Shown: in pieces, positions 1-12,600 of the stretch
How positions within the stretch are numbered: the stretch's first letter is position 1
Layout of the letters: every line of letters begins with the position of its first letter
NCBI RefSeq assembly: GCF_015832195.1
Contig: NC_052017.1
Coordinates: forward strand, 76,447,801-76,511,800
Source: Motacilla alba alba
Taxonomy: Eukaryota > Chordata > Aves > Passeriformes > Motacillidae
Direction: 5' to 3'
DNA length: 64,000 bases
Notes under the pieces: generated by a model
The model's database searches: none
What the model was told of the DNA's origin: nothing
What the model saw: the letters and a program-made list of their open reading frames with translations, nothing else
Made by a program: the position numbers and the translations under genes

Positions 1-795
1 TTCCACCCCTTTCTGACCATCTTCAGAAAAGTAACTTGATTTGCTACTGAGTACCTGAATGAAGGATTCCTGGTTTATGATACCATACAGTTTTTCATGG
101 GTACTTACCAGACAAACTAATGGTCTCATAGAAAGGAAGGAAACCCCCAGCAAGTTTCAAAATCTTTATCTCACATCCAGTTAAGATGATCACTGGGAAC
201 CATTCGAGTAACAGTCAGTGCTGAAAGAACATCTACTTCTTCTTCTTCTTCTTCTTCTTCTGTTAGTTTTGGATGCTGAAAGACTGAGACACACCCTGAC
301 AGAACATAGTGTGTAGAAGAGAAGATGACACTGCCATACAACCAATCAAATCTAGCATTATTATGAACCAAAGTCTCCCTTCCTGCCAGTATAAAGGTCA
401 TGTTGCTTTTTCAAATCATTTTAAAATTATGCCCTTAGGTAATGAGGTGCTTTATCTAGATTCACAGCTTTTACTATTCGCTCTGATGTTTCTCTTCTGT
501 GAGGAACAAGTTACATCTCACTGTCTGGTTTGCTGTTCAAAAACATATTAGAAAAATAGCCAGAACTAAAGCATGTCTGAAAAGTGTTGGATGTGGTTCT
601 CCTGTAAAGCTGAGTGTCACTTCCTCAGGAAGCACTGTCTTATGCTTCTGTTATTAAGGATTTATATTGTAGATTCAGCTTCTATCTTCCTTTCTGTGCT
701 AAACACTAATCAAAATAATTTATCTATTGGGTAGATATTTTAGGCACAAGTAATTTCACATTTACTTTAACCAATCAACAGTGGAAAAATATTTC
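1..795. other. AT-rich non-coding stretch
   Basis: I see no gene here. The only structured element is the short TTC microsatellite listed separately. That microsatellite also produces an artefactual poly-glutamate reading frame on the minus strand. Other reading frames are 80 codons or fewer and have no recognisable domain. Confidence 0.7.
235..260. repeat. (TTC)n microsatellite
   Basis: About 8-9 uninterrupted TTC/CTT units. On the minus strand they read as GAA and give a run of glutamates in an otherwise unremarkable 76-codon frame. Confidence 0.95.
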
Positions 796-796
796 A

Positions 797-965
797 TAGA
801 ATCATAAAATATGCTGAAATGGAAGGGACCCATCAAGATCACTGAGCCCAGCTCCTGACCTTGTGCAGAATACCCCAAAAATCACATCATGTGCCTAAAA
901 GCATTGTCCAAGCGCTTCCTGAAGCCGGAATCAGTGTTTTGGCCACTTCCCTGGGGAGCCTGTTC
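797..965 (-). mobile_element. CR1 LINE 3' fragment
   Basis: Read on the minus strand this is the 3' end of a chicken-repeat-1 LINE. The 3' terminus lies at the left, where TAGAATCATA is the complement of the characteristic ATTCTATGA end. Next to it is a GGAAGGGACC-type block, then a CACTTCCCTGGGGAGCCTGTTC block at the right, as in CR1 3' ends. Only about 170 bp remain. This is the usual 5' truncation of CR1, so there is no coding capacity. Confidence 0.9.
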
Positions 966-1867
966 TCTTTTATAGAACATTATATTATCAATATGGAATC
1001 CTCATTATCCCATTCAGACAATAGTTTTAAATATTTAAACTGATGATATTAAGCTGAGAATCCTGAAGTCAGAATCAACCCAGGCTTTCCTAAGGCAGTT
1101 TTAGGAGTTCAGTGCATGACAAAGAATTGCAGCATACAGTATAATCTGCTCAGTTTTTACATAATGGTAAGAAATCTAGGAACTGCTTGATACAAATGTA
1201 GAATTTTTTTATTATGGAAAGGCATGCTTATAATGCAACCACTATGTTATCCATACTTTTCTATGTCCTCCATTCTTTTCCAGGTACTCCCTACCCAAAA
1301 AGTGATTCCTTGTTTTCAGTTGTCCAGGAATGAAGAATCTAGAAGATAATACAGGTTTGTCTGACAACTTAAGTCACCAGAACACCTTAAAAAAATGCTC
1401 TCAGTGACTGTGGACATGAGATTTACTTGAAGAAAAGTTCACTTTAAGTCCTTTAATGAATTTTTACTTTTGTCTTATTATCATTCTTTTAATATACTTA
1501 TTGTCACTAAGTTCTAAAATTTAAGGACTATATTTCGGCTCTAGTAGGAATAAATGTTTGTTTTCCAAAGCAACTACATTTGCAATTTTGTTATTTTTTT
1601 CCCCTCAAAAATAATTTCTTGCTTGCATATGTAAAAATAAAATAAGAAATATTCTTTTTAGTACATTTGGTAACATATACCATATAGAAGTTACTGTACC
1701 TATGTTTATATTGTAAGCTGTCTATTATCTATACTGAATTGAAAATATTAATCAGAATTATATATATTTTGAATATGTAACTTCTAGTAATCTTCCCCAG
1801 ATCAAACTGGGCAGAAAAAAAAAAAAAAAAAAGAGCACAATTTCATGTATATTTTTCATATTGGAAA
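966..1867. other. AT-rich non-coding stretch
   Basis: Nothing recognisable apart from an 18-base A run at 1815-1832. No reading frame of note and no repeat family that I can identify. Confidence 0.65.
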
Positions 1868-2207
1868 GATCTTATTGATCTCTACAACTACCTGAAAAGA
1901 GATTGTAGTGAGGTGAGTGTCAGTTTCTTCCAAAAAAACAAGCAATAGGACAAGAGGAAACAGACTCTAATTTTGTCAGTGGATGTTTAGGTTGAATACT
2001 AGGAAAAAAAATCAACCAAAAAGCCTAATCTTCAGAATGGACTGTCCAGGGAAGTGGTTGAGCCACCAACCGTGAAGGTATTTAAAAGTTAAGACTGCAG
2101 ATGTAGGGGTATGGCCTAGTAGTAGACTTGGCAGTGCTGTGTTAAGATTAGACTTGGTGCTTCTGGAAGCCTTTACCAACCTAAATGATTCTATGAGTCT
2201 GTGATGG
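1868..2207 (+). mobile_element. CR1 LINE 3' fragment
   Basis: A plus-strand CR1 3' end. It starts near CTCTACAACTACCTGAAA, a typical CR1 block. It then passes through the AATAGGACAAGAGGAAA and CCAGGGAAGTGGTTGAG blocks and ends in CCAACCTAAATGATTCTATGA. About 340 bp survive, with several small deletions. It lies in the opposite orientation to the CR1 piece at 797-965 and is a separate insertion. Confidence 0.92.
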
Positions 2208-4480
2208 AAAGGTTTGACACACTAAAGATTCTTTTGATACTAAAAGATTCCACCCCATTAGCAAAACAATTGTAATGCAGATAATCCTCATACCAATCCT
2301 TAGAGAGATCACCTTTCTAAAAAGTCTGTTTTTTCCTGTCAATTTTCATTTTGAAACAATTTCCTTTTTTTGTATCTCTGGCAGAAACTTGATTAGTGGC
2401 CTCGAGATGACAAAGCTACACATATGTTAAGAATTGTAAGAAAAAAGTTCTTTTTCTTTTTATCTCTTTAGAGACATTCATTAGTGTAAGCAGCTTTTTG
2501 TGTCCTTTGTAAAGTTAATGGACTGCTGCAAAGGAAATCCTTTACTTTGTTAAAATCCACTTCTCAGCACTATTTGTGAGGGAAAGACCAAACACAGTAC
2601 AGACTTTAAATGAAGGTCACCATTAGATGTTAGATATGAAGCAGAGAACAAAAAGATGAAGAAGAAAAGATAAACTATACAAAAGGGTAAGATTTGTTAG
2701 GAAGTTAAACCACTGAAGGAAAGGAAAAAATAAGCAGGTTTTCTAACTTTTAAGAAAAGAAAATGAAGAATGTTCTCAGTGAGTTCTAAGGAAAGTGATT
2801 ATTTCATTAGTATTGCATAAATAAGTATATCCTCTTCCTCTATTCCTCATAAACCGAGCTATTATTATATATCCACTGAAATAAGGAAAGTACTGGACAA
2901 AAGTAAAATAGTGGTATGGATTTCTACACCCATGTCAAGGACATACTAGAGATACAGGGATTTATTTACCTCTTCTGTCTAAAATCAGTGTAAAAGAATT
3001 ATCTGAAATAAGAATACGAGAATCCTATATCTCCTGTTCTTCCATACTTCTAATTTCACTGGATAGAAATCTTTTATAATGTGGCCTCTTTCTGCTGTTG
3101 TTGTTTCTGATCTGTTGTAGTTGACCAGGAATTTCTTGAAGTTCTTTCTTCACCTCAGTAATTTCTTCCTTCATTTTGAAGCTACCAGATTTGAAAGATA
3201 CCTGTATGGGTACTGGAGGTATGTGCATGGAAGAGAACATCTGCTTCTTAGAAGGAGCCTCAGGTATGGTTTATTCAATGTCAAAAATTGTACAGAAGGA
3301 GCAAAGGCAACCACAGGTTACTTACAGGTGTATGTGTTGTTAAAAAGTTTTTATAATTTGGTTTTATTCAATATATAATATTCAATGTATCATAAAAATA
3401 TGGGATGATGCAGTGGTTGATACTTAATAAATGAAAATGGGGAACAGAAGAAATTGCTACAGAGAGAAACAAAGTCATAATGTACATGGAGATGCCTGCA
3501 TAATTACAAGGATTTCAAAATTAGAAATATCTAAACCAAGTCAGCCAGACACACCATCAGAGCTGTAGCTAATACTCTGTTATCTAGTGTTTGCACATTT
3601 TGAGATGAAAATGAGAAAATACCCACTCTGTCACTAGTATGAGTCTGACAGAATATAAAGTATCAAAACTGGATGCTTGATAGAAAGTTTTACGAAAGAA
3701 CAATGGGCTGTATGTTCAATGTACTGGTTAACAATCAGAAGAAACCACTTGGCTAAAATTGAAAAAGATTAAGGTATTTCTATTTTCTATCAAAGATAAT
3801 GGATTTTCTCGTTTCCCTTAGGAATAGGAAGTCAATTTTTCCTATTGGAGATCGAAATGCAAACCCTAGGGACCCCTAGAACTTGAAGGGAAAAGTAATT
3901 TTCCTTCTTTTTATTCCTTTTTTTCCCACCTCTTTTGTGCAGTTCTCATTATTTAAATAAACCATATAGAGAAGATAAAATAGTAGCTATGTTTTATTAA
4001 AAAAAATAAATCATGACAGAAAAGTACTGGTCACAGAGAAAAATCATCTGATTTTATGGAAGTTTTATATAGCTGACTTGCAGAAGTGAAGGCAGATTTG
4101 TTGAATTTTGTCTCTATTTTCAGTTCAGCACACAAACCACACTGAATGCTAATATTTAATAAACTGTAGGCTAACACTGCAGGGTCCAAAATAAAGGTCA
4201 TTTATCCACTTGGGTTTTCTTTTACCACATGGACTTTCACCTAATTAAGTTTTAGAAAACTGCATGATTTCAGTCTCAAGGTACGTTTATCTTATAATCA
4301 TGCATCTTTGGGAAATGCTTTCATTTGCTCTGCTTTTTGTACTGTAGGATTTTAAATTACATTTTTTCCTTCTCAGCAGCAGTAATGAATCTTGTACATT
4401 AATCACAGCCTATAAATTACTGAGTACTAGTTCCTCTGAAATAGATTGCAATAATATTCTCTGATTCCACATAATGAGAG
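2208..4480. other. AT-rich non-coding stretch
   Basis: I see no gene. Short frames overlap on both strands around 3025-3378, but none exceeds 85 codons or resembles a known family. No repeat recognised. Confidence 0.65.
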
Positions 4481-4836
4481 AATGGTTGGGATTGAAAAGG
4501 ATGTCTGGACATCATCTAGTGTAAAGTCCCTGCTGAAGGAGGTTCACCCAGAACAGGTTGCACACGATCACATCCTGGCAGATTCTGAGTACCTCCAGAA
4601 AAGACTCCACAACCTCTTTGAGAAGCCTGTTCCAATGCTCTGTAACCTCACAATAAAGTTTTTCAACATATTGAGTTGGAACTTCCTGTGTTTTGCCTTG
4701 CGTCCATTGCCCCTTGTCCTGTCACTGGGCACCACAGAAATGAGTCATGCCCAATCCTTTTGACATATGCCTTAAGATATGTTTATATGTTGTTAAAAGT
4801 ATCTCTCATTCTTCTCTTTTTGAGGCTGGAATGTAT
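4481..4836 (-). mobile_element. CR1 LINE 3'-region fragment
   Basis: Read on the minus strand this matches the 3' non-coding and terminal coding part of CR1. The recognisable blocks include CTGTCACTGGGCACCAC near 4720, CTTTTGACATATGCC near 4757 and the CTTCTCTTTTTGAGGCTGGA block near 4811-4830. The very 3' tail (ATTCTATGA repeats) is missing or too decayed to see at the left. The 93-codon plus-strand frame across it is an antisense artefact. Confidence 0.88.
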
Positions 4837-7800
4837 TTGTAATGAGGGATTAAATAATGCATCAGACCTTGGTGAACTTTTAAGTATTTGGTATTCCACA
4901 GATAAACAGCTGCTCTATTCCACTATTCCAAACTCAGAAGTCTGAAAACTAGACTGAGCAGTTCACAATGAGTTGCTAAATGTGCAACATCCAAGAAGAG
5001 TGCATCTTTTATCTAATCACTCTTAGAACATATTTCTTTCAGATTACAAATCTGTGTATCTGGTAACTGAACCTGCATGTAATGAAGTGGGTCTGGCCTG
5101 AAGAAAGTACTTTAAAAGTAAAATCTGAGCTTGGCCTTCCCACTGAATGCTTTTAAGTCTCTGGTATCCTACAGAGTATTTCAGGCTGAGGTGCCCTGGA
5201 AGATCATGACACCTTTTCTGAAATAGGCCTTTACCATATTTTCCCGCTTACCATAACACCAGCCCATCACTGAGCCCAACCCTCTTGATGCCTCCCACAG
5301 TACTATATATAGGACACTGTGCGACTCATGCTGATATCTCCCCAAATGCTACAGCAAAAGGCAAGCGAAAGGAGGCAATTTTGACTGCGAAGCAACTTTA
5401 AAAAATGTCTTCAATAATGAACTGTGAGATGTCTTTGCTTGAGGGATTATCAGTCCCCAGATGTTGGAGCTCATTTCACTGGGTTACAAAGACTTGACTC
5501 AACTAAATAGAAAGCAGAAAAGGCTGCGTCTCCCTTACGCTGTAAACACTTGAGTACATACATGTCACAAGCTCCATGCATTTTCTCTTTAGAATTTGAC
5601 AGTGTTTGCTTGGATATTAGTAATAGAAAAAGCTCATGCAGTCTGGAAAGTGGTTTTTAAGCAGAGAATAGAAGTTCTGCCTGTGTTTTCTGCATGTTTA
5701 TATATGTTAGTTGTAAATTTTCCTGTCCAAAACCACCACAACTAGTTGAGATGGTCTCTCTAATTGAAGGGGTCATGGGGATCATGGAGGCAGGGAGCTT
5801 ATGGAGAGCTAGACCTGTGAGCAGTGAGTGCTGAAACATAAAATTATGTCAGGCTTGTGTGCAAACTGCCCATCCAGGTATCATGTATGCTGCTCATTCA
5901 TGTGTCCTGGATGGCAAGGCAGTAGTGGTTCAGGTTGCTCAGGTTGAAGGTTTCCCTAATAGTAGAAGCTGAAGACAGGTTTCCCACTAACAAGAAAAAA
6001 GCTCAGTTCTGTCAAGTGTAAGCTGACAACAGGAGATGCAGAGGGTTTTTTATGCACTCACCGCAAGGCCAAAATGTCTTTCTGCCATCCTGTTGGCCTA
6101 AGAGCAGAAGACTGTAGCATAAACAGGTCCTGTGAAGATGTCAGACTGGAGACTATCTGACCAGATGGAAGGTTTTTCTGTACTTTTGAACTGCAGGGGT
6201 TTTGGATTGTTGCTCAGGGTCTTGAAAATAAAGAGTTTGTGTCTGGGCAGAAGGCAGGGCAAGTGTACCTCAGAGAAGGCTGTCAAAAGGTAACATAGAT
6301 GCAAGACTATCTCATTTTCCATGTCTCTCTCTTCTACTTTCAGTGCAGAGTTATGGTCTTGATGTTTAAAATAGGCAAAGAAAAACAAAGTTACAGCTTT
6401 ATGCTTCACCACTACTCACAAAATTAGTTTTGCTTCTCTAGGTCTGCACATCCTGACCCTGACTTGCTGACTTAAATTCCTGGCTTGACTCAAAGCTGCC
6501 CCATTGGGATGGACATGCCTGGTGATGTAGATTCTTGGATACAGCTGACTACTATGAGCAGACTGGTTCTGCTTACCCTGTTCATGTACTATGAGACTGA
6601 TGCAGATCACTCTGTGAGGAATTGGTCCTATACCAACTCTATTCCTATACAAATTGTGCTTCTACTCCCTACAGTAATGGGTCTACAGTGGACAGTCCTT
6701 GTGTGAAGTGTGACATTTGTCCAGATTCACACTAATGTAATATCTATGCAATATTCCAGAACACATAGGCAGAGGAAAAGAACCACTCAGAAGAATAATG
6801 ATTGAATGTGAGCAGAAGTGAAGACCTTTATGTCAGACAAACATTTCTTCAAGAATATTCATTGTCTTAAGACTCCAGGAAATTTCTGCCTACTGCTGTA
6901 ACTACTTTCTCACTTGCCTATGCTTGGATCAATACTACTCCCTGAGGACAACATAGTGAATTAAATAACTTTGCTAATGTCAGTCTTACTTTGTCAGCAG
7001 ATTTCTCATTGGCTCAGAGAACGCATGGAGCATTAGTCCATGTGTGTGCTATTTTAATTATATCGAATTATATTGAATACACTTCAATGACATTTCCAAA
7101 ACAAAAGCCCTCATAAAGGCTATTTTGTCAAAAGTGTCACAGAAGGTAGACCCACACTGTCAAGCAAATATCATGCTGGTTTTTTTGTAAACATCAATGT
7201 AGCATTCACACACTGAAAACATCAGGAGTGCTGATATTGTTTAATTATGCCATATATCTCTAAGAAATGTGAACAAATAATCTTCCATTGAATGCTAAAA
7301 AAAAAGGGGAAATCATAGAAACTATGATTTTCTCTCCAAGATAAATTTTAACAAAAACAAAAGAGAACTTCAAACAACATCAAAATCACATCACCTTTGT
7401 GTAAATAATAACCATTAATATTATTATTATAATTAATCGAATCCAAAGTGTCTGTGTAAATGAATAGTTGATAACAAAGTATATTTATTAAGAAATTAAA
7501 CTCAGAGTCCATTTAAACAGAATACCAACTTAGTTTTTTCACCAGTAATGTAATGGACTGACTATAACTCTAGAAAATAAAGAAAAACTTAATTCTATAT
7601 CTAGTTGAAGGTTTAGCATTTTTCACTTTCTTTAATTTACAAGTTAATTGGGCAAATAGATTGAGAAGTAATGTTTTTCTGGATTAAAATGGCACATCCT
7701 AATGGCTCATTGGTTTAGCAGTAGGAATTATTTTTTTACTAAACAGTCATCTGTAGACAAATCTTCCTAACTTTTGGCAGTGTTATAATTTCTGAAAGTT

Positions 7801-9015
7801 CACAGCACTTTTATTTTTAGAGGTAGGCCAGATGACTTGTTCAATACAATCCAGGAAGTGTGCAGAAAAGTATTGCCACCTGTCATGTTTTAATCACTAC
7901 ATAGTTTCTTTTTAATGGTGGTAAATTATTTTATTTTATATATCTGTGCTGACTCACTTAAGTCAGTAAGATCATGTGTTGCATCTACATTAGGGGCTCC
8001 TAATTTCTCTAGCCATTGTGAAGTCTAGCTGATAATAGTTCTTCTAAGTAATGTAGAATTAAAATTTTTAAGGATTCTTCTTCCTACTGTTGCATGTGCT
8101 CCACTGCAGATATTATTTGGCCTCATCTCTCTTAAATGTTATGATAGCAACAAGATACATAGAAACATTATGGAATATTATGCCAGGTTCTTTTTTTCTT
8201 TCTGCCTCCCTGGTACCTTTTTTTTTTTAATGGTTAAACAATATCAAGCATTTTATTGCAAATATTTGGGTATAATATATAGAAGATATGGACATATAAA
8301 TTGGACATTGGGCAGTGTTTTCCTGGGATCTATCTACTATTGCTTTAAATTTTATGTCAAGTTTTCTGTGAAGCACCAAATTATGCCCTCAAACAAATGT
8401 ACAAAAATAGTTAAACCTTTGAGTGAAACAAGTCAGTTTTATTCCCAACAGAGAGAGAAATAAGAGAGTGTAAGATGTGATGTCCTACCTTAATCCTGAG
8501 CTGCAAGATCAAGACTGTTACAAGGATAGGATCATAAAGTAGACAGAAATTCAGACTCTGTCTCTGGAGGGACAGGCTCCACTCAATCAGGACACATATT
8601 AGTATGAAAGATATTTAATGGAGAGATCTTTCAGGGGAACAGATTTAAACACAATATTACTGACAGTAATGGTGATTTAATGTCAGATGTGTTACTGCTT
8701 GGTATGTTGTCTAGGGGTATGATAGTGAACATTACACCTTTTAGCAGTCTCATGGTTTTTTTTACCTTCTTGCCAACTTATTAGCTATGAAGCCTTCCTT
8801 TGGAAGCACACACTATGGGTAGGGTTTATATTCCAGCTGCTGAGCTTGCCACCAGAAAACCAGCTGTTATCTGTATGTGTAGTCAGGCCAAAGTCAGCTG
8901 TATGAAAGTGTTAAAAAATACAAATCAAACAATACATTAGAGCAACATTTACTTGGTGTTTCCTGCACATTATTAATATGCAAACTTTATATATCTTTTT
9001 CTTTTTTTCCATTAG
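4837..9015. other. Long AT-rich stretch without a recognisable gene
   Basis: About 4.2 kb with no coding frame above 104 codons and no repeat that I can name. A TATATATAGG-like string occurs near 5304, but there is no CpG-rich context or downstream exon to make it a promoter. The frames at 6098-6412 and 6416-6652 (minus) show no domain. Confidence 0.6.
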
Positions 9016-9652
9016 TCAACACTGGTAGTGGAATTTGTCAGGACATTGGTAAATGCCCACATCACTGACATGCACTATTAATAACAGAAATATTCTTGGC
9101 ACTGAGCAGGCTTTAGCTCCATGCCAGCTGCTGAAGATGTTTCATCACACTTTTATTTCACAGCTGCCTTCCTTACTCTCCAGAGGCAAAGAACAAGCTA
9201 TGCCTCTGTTCAAGTGCATACCCTTGCCTATTCTGCTAGAATGTTTATGCCCTGAGACTGTCCAGCTGATCAGTTATCCAAACCTTGAGACTGAGCACAG
9301 CTCCAGATACAGCCTGTATGTACCTCCCTGGTCATGCAGGGCACTGTGTGCAGAAAAACATCCAATGGGTATGCTAACTCAAAAAAATGCTCTCTTGTAC
9401 TGTGCCCACCGGTCCACACACTGTTCAGATGTAGCTCTGCAGATGGATCACAGCCATCAGCAACAGATTCCAGAACCCATTTTATCAATGACTCCTCACC
9501 ATTGGAATCTCTCTGGCTTCTCATCAAGTCATAGTGAAATTTTCTTACTACTGGTAAAAGTTATTGGGGTTGAAAAGTGTAAAAGGGATTCACAGACCTT
9601 TCCAATTCAGAAATTTCTAAAGGATGAAAATGTTTCAAAATGGATGCAATAA
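9016..9652 (+). other. Longest ORF in the window, preceded by a splice-acceptor-like tract; probably non-coding
   Basis: The 199-codon frame at 9053-9652 is the longest in the window. It begins just downstream of a strong pyrimidine tract ending in CCATTAG at 9015. The predicted protein has no signal peptide, membrane segment, repeat or family that I recognise. A stop codon (TAA, 9050-9052) lies directly in front of the ATG, so a spliced upstream exon could not read into this frame. The ATG itself sits in a poor context (T at position -3). The frame could lie in a terminal exon of a long non-coding RNA, or be chance. I do not call it a gene. Confidence 0.25.
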
Positions 9653-12600
9653 TTAACATCAATAAGGAATGATTCTAAAGTATTCATTAAAATTGGCTAA
9701 TTCTGATTCACTTTCAACTTGCTCACCAGCACAGGCCATGAAAAGGGGCATGAATGAGGCTTTAGTTGTATAGCTTTGTTATTATTTAAATTATTATTTT
9801 TCTTTAATGAATATTACATGTGTATTTAATATTTTATTGTTATACTCTCTGACTATTGGTAGAGAAGTATCAAGTCACAGTAGTGTCTGCCATTCCCAAA
9901 CAGGCTACAGGTGGCTGCAAAAAAGGAAAAAGAATTGAATGGCTGAACTATGAATATATGTATGCAATATAAAATAATCCATCCCATTTAGGAAATGCTG
10001 CTCTTTATGTCTTTGTTAGGCTGATTTTTTGTGATCCTGCTATATTTATTTTCTCAATAAAAAGAAGATATAATAGAAAGATGAGGTAAGAAAAATTAAA
10101 CAACTTTAAAAGTGCCAGAAACTGAAATATAGCCCAGTTTTCATAGAAATAGATAATTAACATGTCAACTACAGTATTTTTGATGTGAAATCTAAAGCAT
10201 TCTTTAAAGATTGCAAGAATATATTTGTCTTTGGTACTTTCTATAATGATTATTTGATGCTGCCATTTATCTAGGTGCTCTTACAACAACATACACTGGA
10301 AGCAAGACATCTGCTTTTGAGGCAATTTGCATGTGGAATATGTTTTATACAAATATTACTACTTGAACAATTTTTTTTACAAGCATATTTAAAGGCTGGG
10401 ATATGGGTCTTAAACAAAGAACGGAAGTTATTGTATGGACGTTATTGTACCTCACTATTAATTTGTAATCTGTGGATAAAGATGTTTATCTCTTTAGTAA
10501 CATGTGTACAGATCTAATTAAAAGAAGGTCACTATATATCTGAGTGCAAGTAGTTTTCATAAAGGGATGCAAGACAGTTGCATTTGTTGAGATGCCAGAT
10601 AACTCTGTTCTCACAGGGAAAAAATATTTCAAGAATGTTGAATAAAATGACCACTTCTGATTTTATTATTTTTATTTCCTTTTTAAACCAGTGTATTTCC
10701 ATATTACAGGTGGGGGTTTATGCTTTCCCAGTTGCACACATTATTGTGTTCTCTGAAATTTTTAACATCTTTAAGGTGGCTGGGTTCAAAGCAATTATCC
10801 TTATGTTAACTAGGGCTAGTAAAATAATCAGAAAATGCTGAGAAATTTTTGAAAGTTAATGTATTTTCCAACATTTGAACATAAATATTGTCTGAAAATG
10901 CAGTGCCTGCCATGAATCAAATATTGTTATGCTTCTTTCATTTGCCAGTGTCAGGACTGTGCTGAGATTCCAGAGTTGCCATGTGTATTTGGTATGCACA
11001 TAGTTCCACTGAAGTGTCTGCTGGTGATATGAGGAAAAACAGAGCTCTATGACTGCAGGGCATATCAAGAGAAAGGATATGGGATCACACTGTCACATCA
11101 AAAACACTAGGACTGCTTCATCACGGCATACACATTCTGTAGTCAAATACACTCATGAAAAGGGTGGAGAACAATCCATCATTGTCTTTTGACAGGTTTT
11201 CGCAGTGAGCACACAGGTATGTGTCACACACAGTAGTAAACCTATGGAGACTAGAATATCAGGATTTAAAACTTTTTCTGGTCTGTAAAGAACTACTAGA
11301 AAAAACCCTGCCAAAAATGCAACAGAACCAGTTTTATACATCTTATAAGTCCCATGAAACATTCTGGCATCTTACACTGTATCTAAAAATTCATCTTGAA
11401 AAATATCTATGATAGGAAAAGCTGCTTGGATTTTGACTTGACACAGCAGGCTTATTTAGGACAATGATTCTGAAAAAAATGGACCAGATCTACATGCACT
11501 TTGTCACATGTTCAACTTGAATTACCAGTAATATTCTGCAAATGCCATTATTATGTTTAGAATGTTAGTCTAACATGCAATGACTTCAGTGGTTTAACTC
11601 AGGTCCTGGCCATATTGTTGGCATTTGAAAACAGAAAATATCTAGCTATAAATGTTTATCCATCTGAAGTTTGTCAAATCTTGTGTAATCTAGCAAAATA
11701 CATTTTTTTCAAAAGGTAGCATAACCTCAAAACCCTGTTGCTACTGTTGTTTTTTTTTTCACACAAATGACAAATGTATATGCAATTTTGTGAATTGTTT
11801 ACAGCTGTTTGCCTTAATTGATCAATTAAGTATTTTTACAGTAAGATTAAGAAGGCAATGAGTGTGCAACACAGCGCAACAGACATCATTCAATTTACAT
11901 TGTATTTTTGTGGGTAGGGAAATATATGGTATAAGTAGAAATTGAGAAAGAAGTGATCTCTAAAGCTTCATTAGGAAAAAATATTTAACAAAAGACAGCA
12001 GAGTAGATATATATTTACTCTGTTGATACATTGGCTAGAGAAACAAAACCATGTAATATAGTTAATGAGAGGTTTTCATGGATGAAATTAATTGCACTTC
12101 CTCATAGATTTAAGCATGAGTAATATCAGATGATTTTAGAGTTTCCTAACTCAAGAATACTGATACAGGAATTAAGAAGAAGAGCAACAAAAATGGCACA
12201 AAGGTGGGAAGGAAAGATATATGACTGCAGAACAGCAAGCAACTAGGGGTATAGCTCCTGTAGAAGTCATCTACTGAAGGGATCAGCAGGGTGTTTGATG
12301 TATAGACAGGTCAGTGGGGATATGCTTTGAATCTGCAAAGTGCAGTGAAAAGGAACAGTACTTTGGAAGACCACGTGCAGTGTCTCAGACAGGTCTCCAG
12401 GAGACATTTTTATTTTAAATTGTCTGTCCCCATCTGCAACAATGGTATATATACACCAGCCCTTCATCTCATAGAGATACTGTGAAAATGTTTCATACCT
12501 CTGAAACACTTAAATATAGTGTAATGATTAGTTTTATGCAAAACCCCAGATGTAAATAAATATTTCTGCATTTATAAAGAGGTTGAAAACTGTGCAATAA

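Noticed and set aside
171..401. Minus-strand frame with eight consecutive glutamates
   Set aside because: The glutamate run is the TTC microsatellite read backwards. The rest has no similarity to any family that I know.
5290..5330. TATATATAGG string as a promoter
   Set aside because: TATA-like strings are frequent in AT-rich DNA, and no initiator, CpG context or downstream exon supports it.
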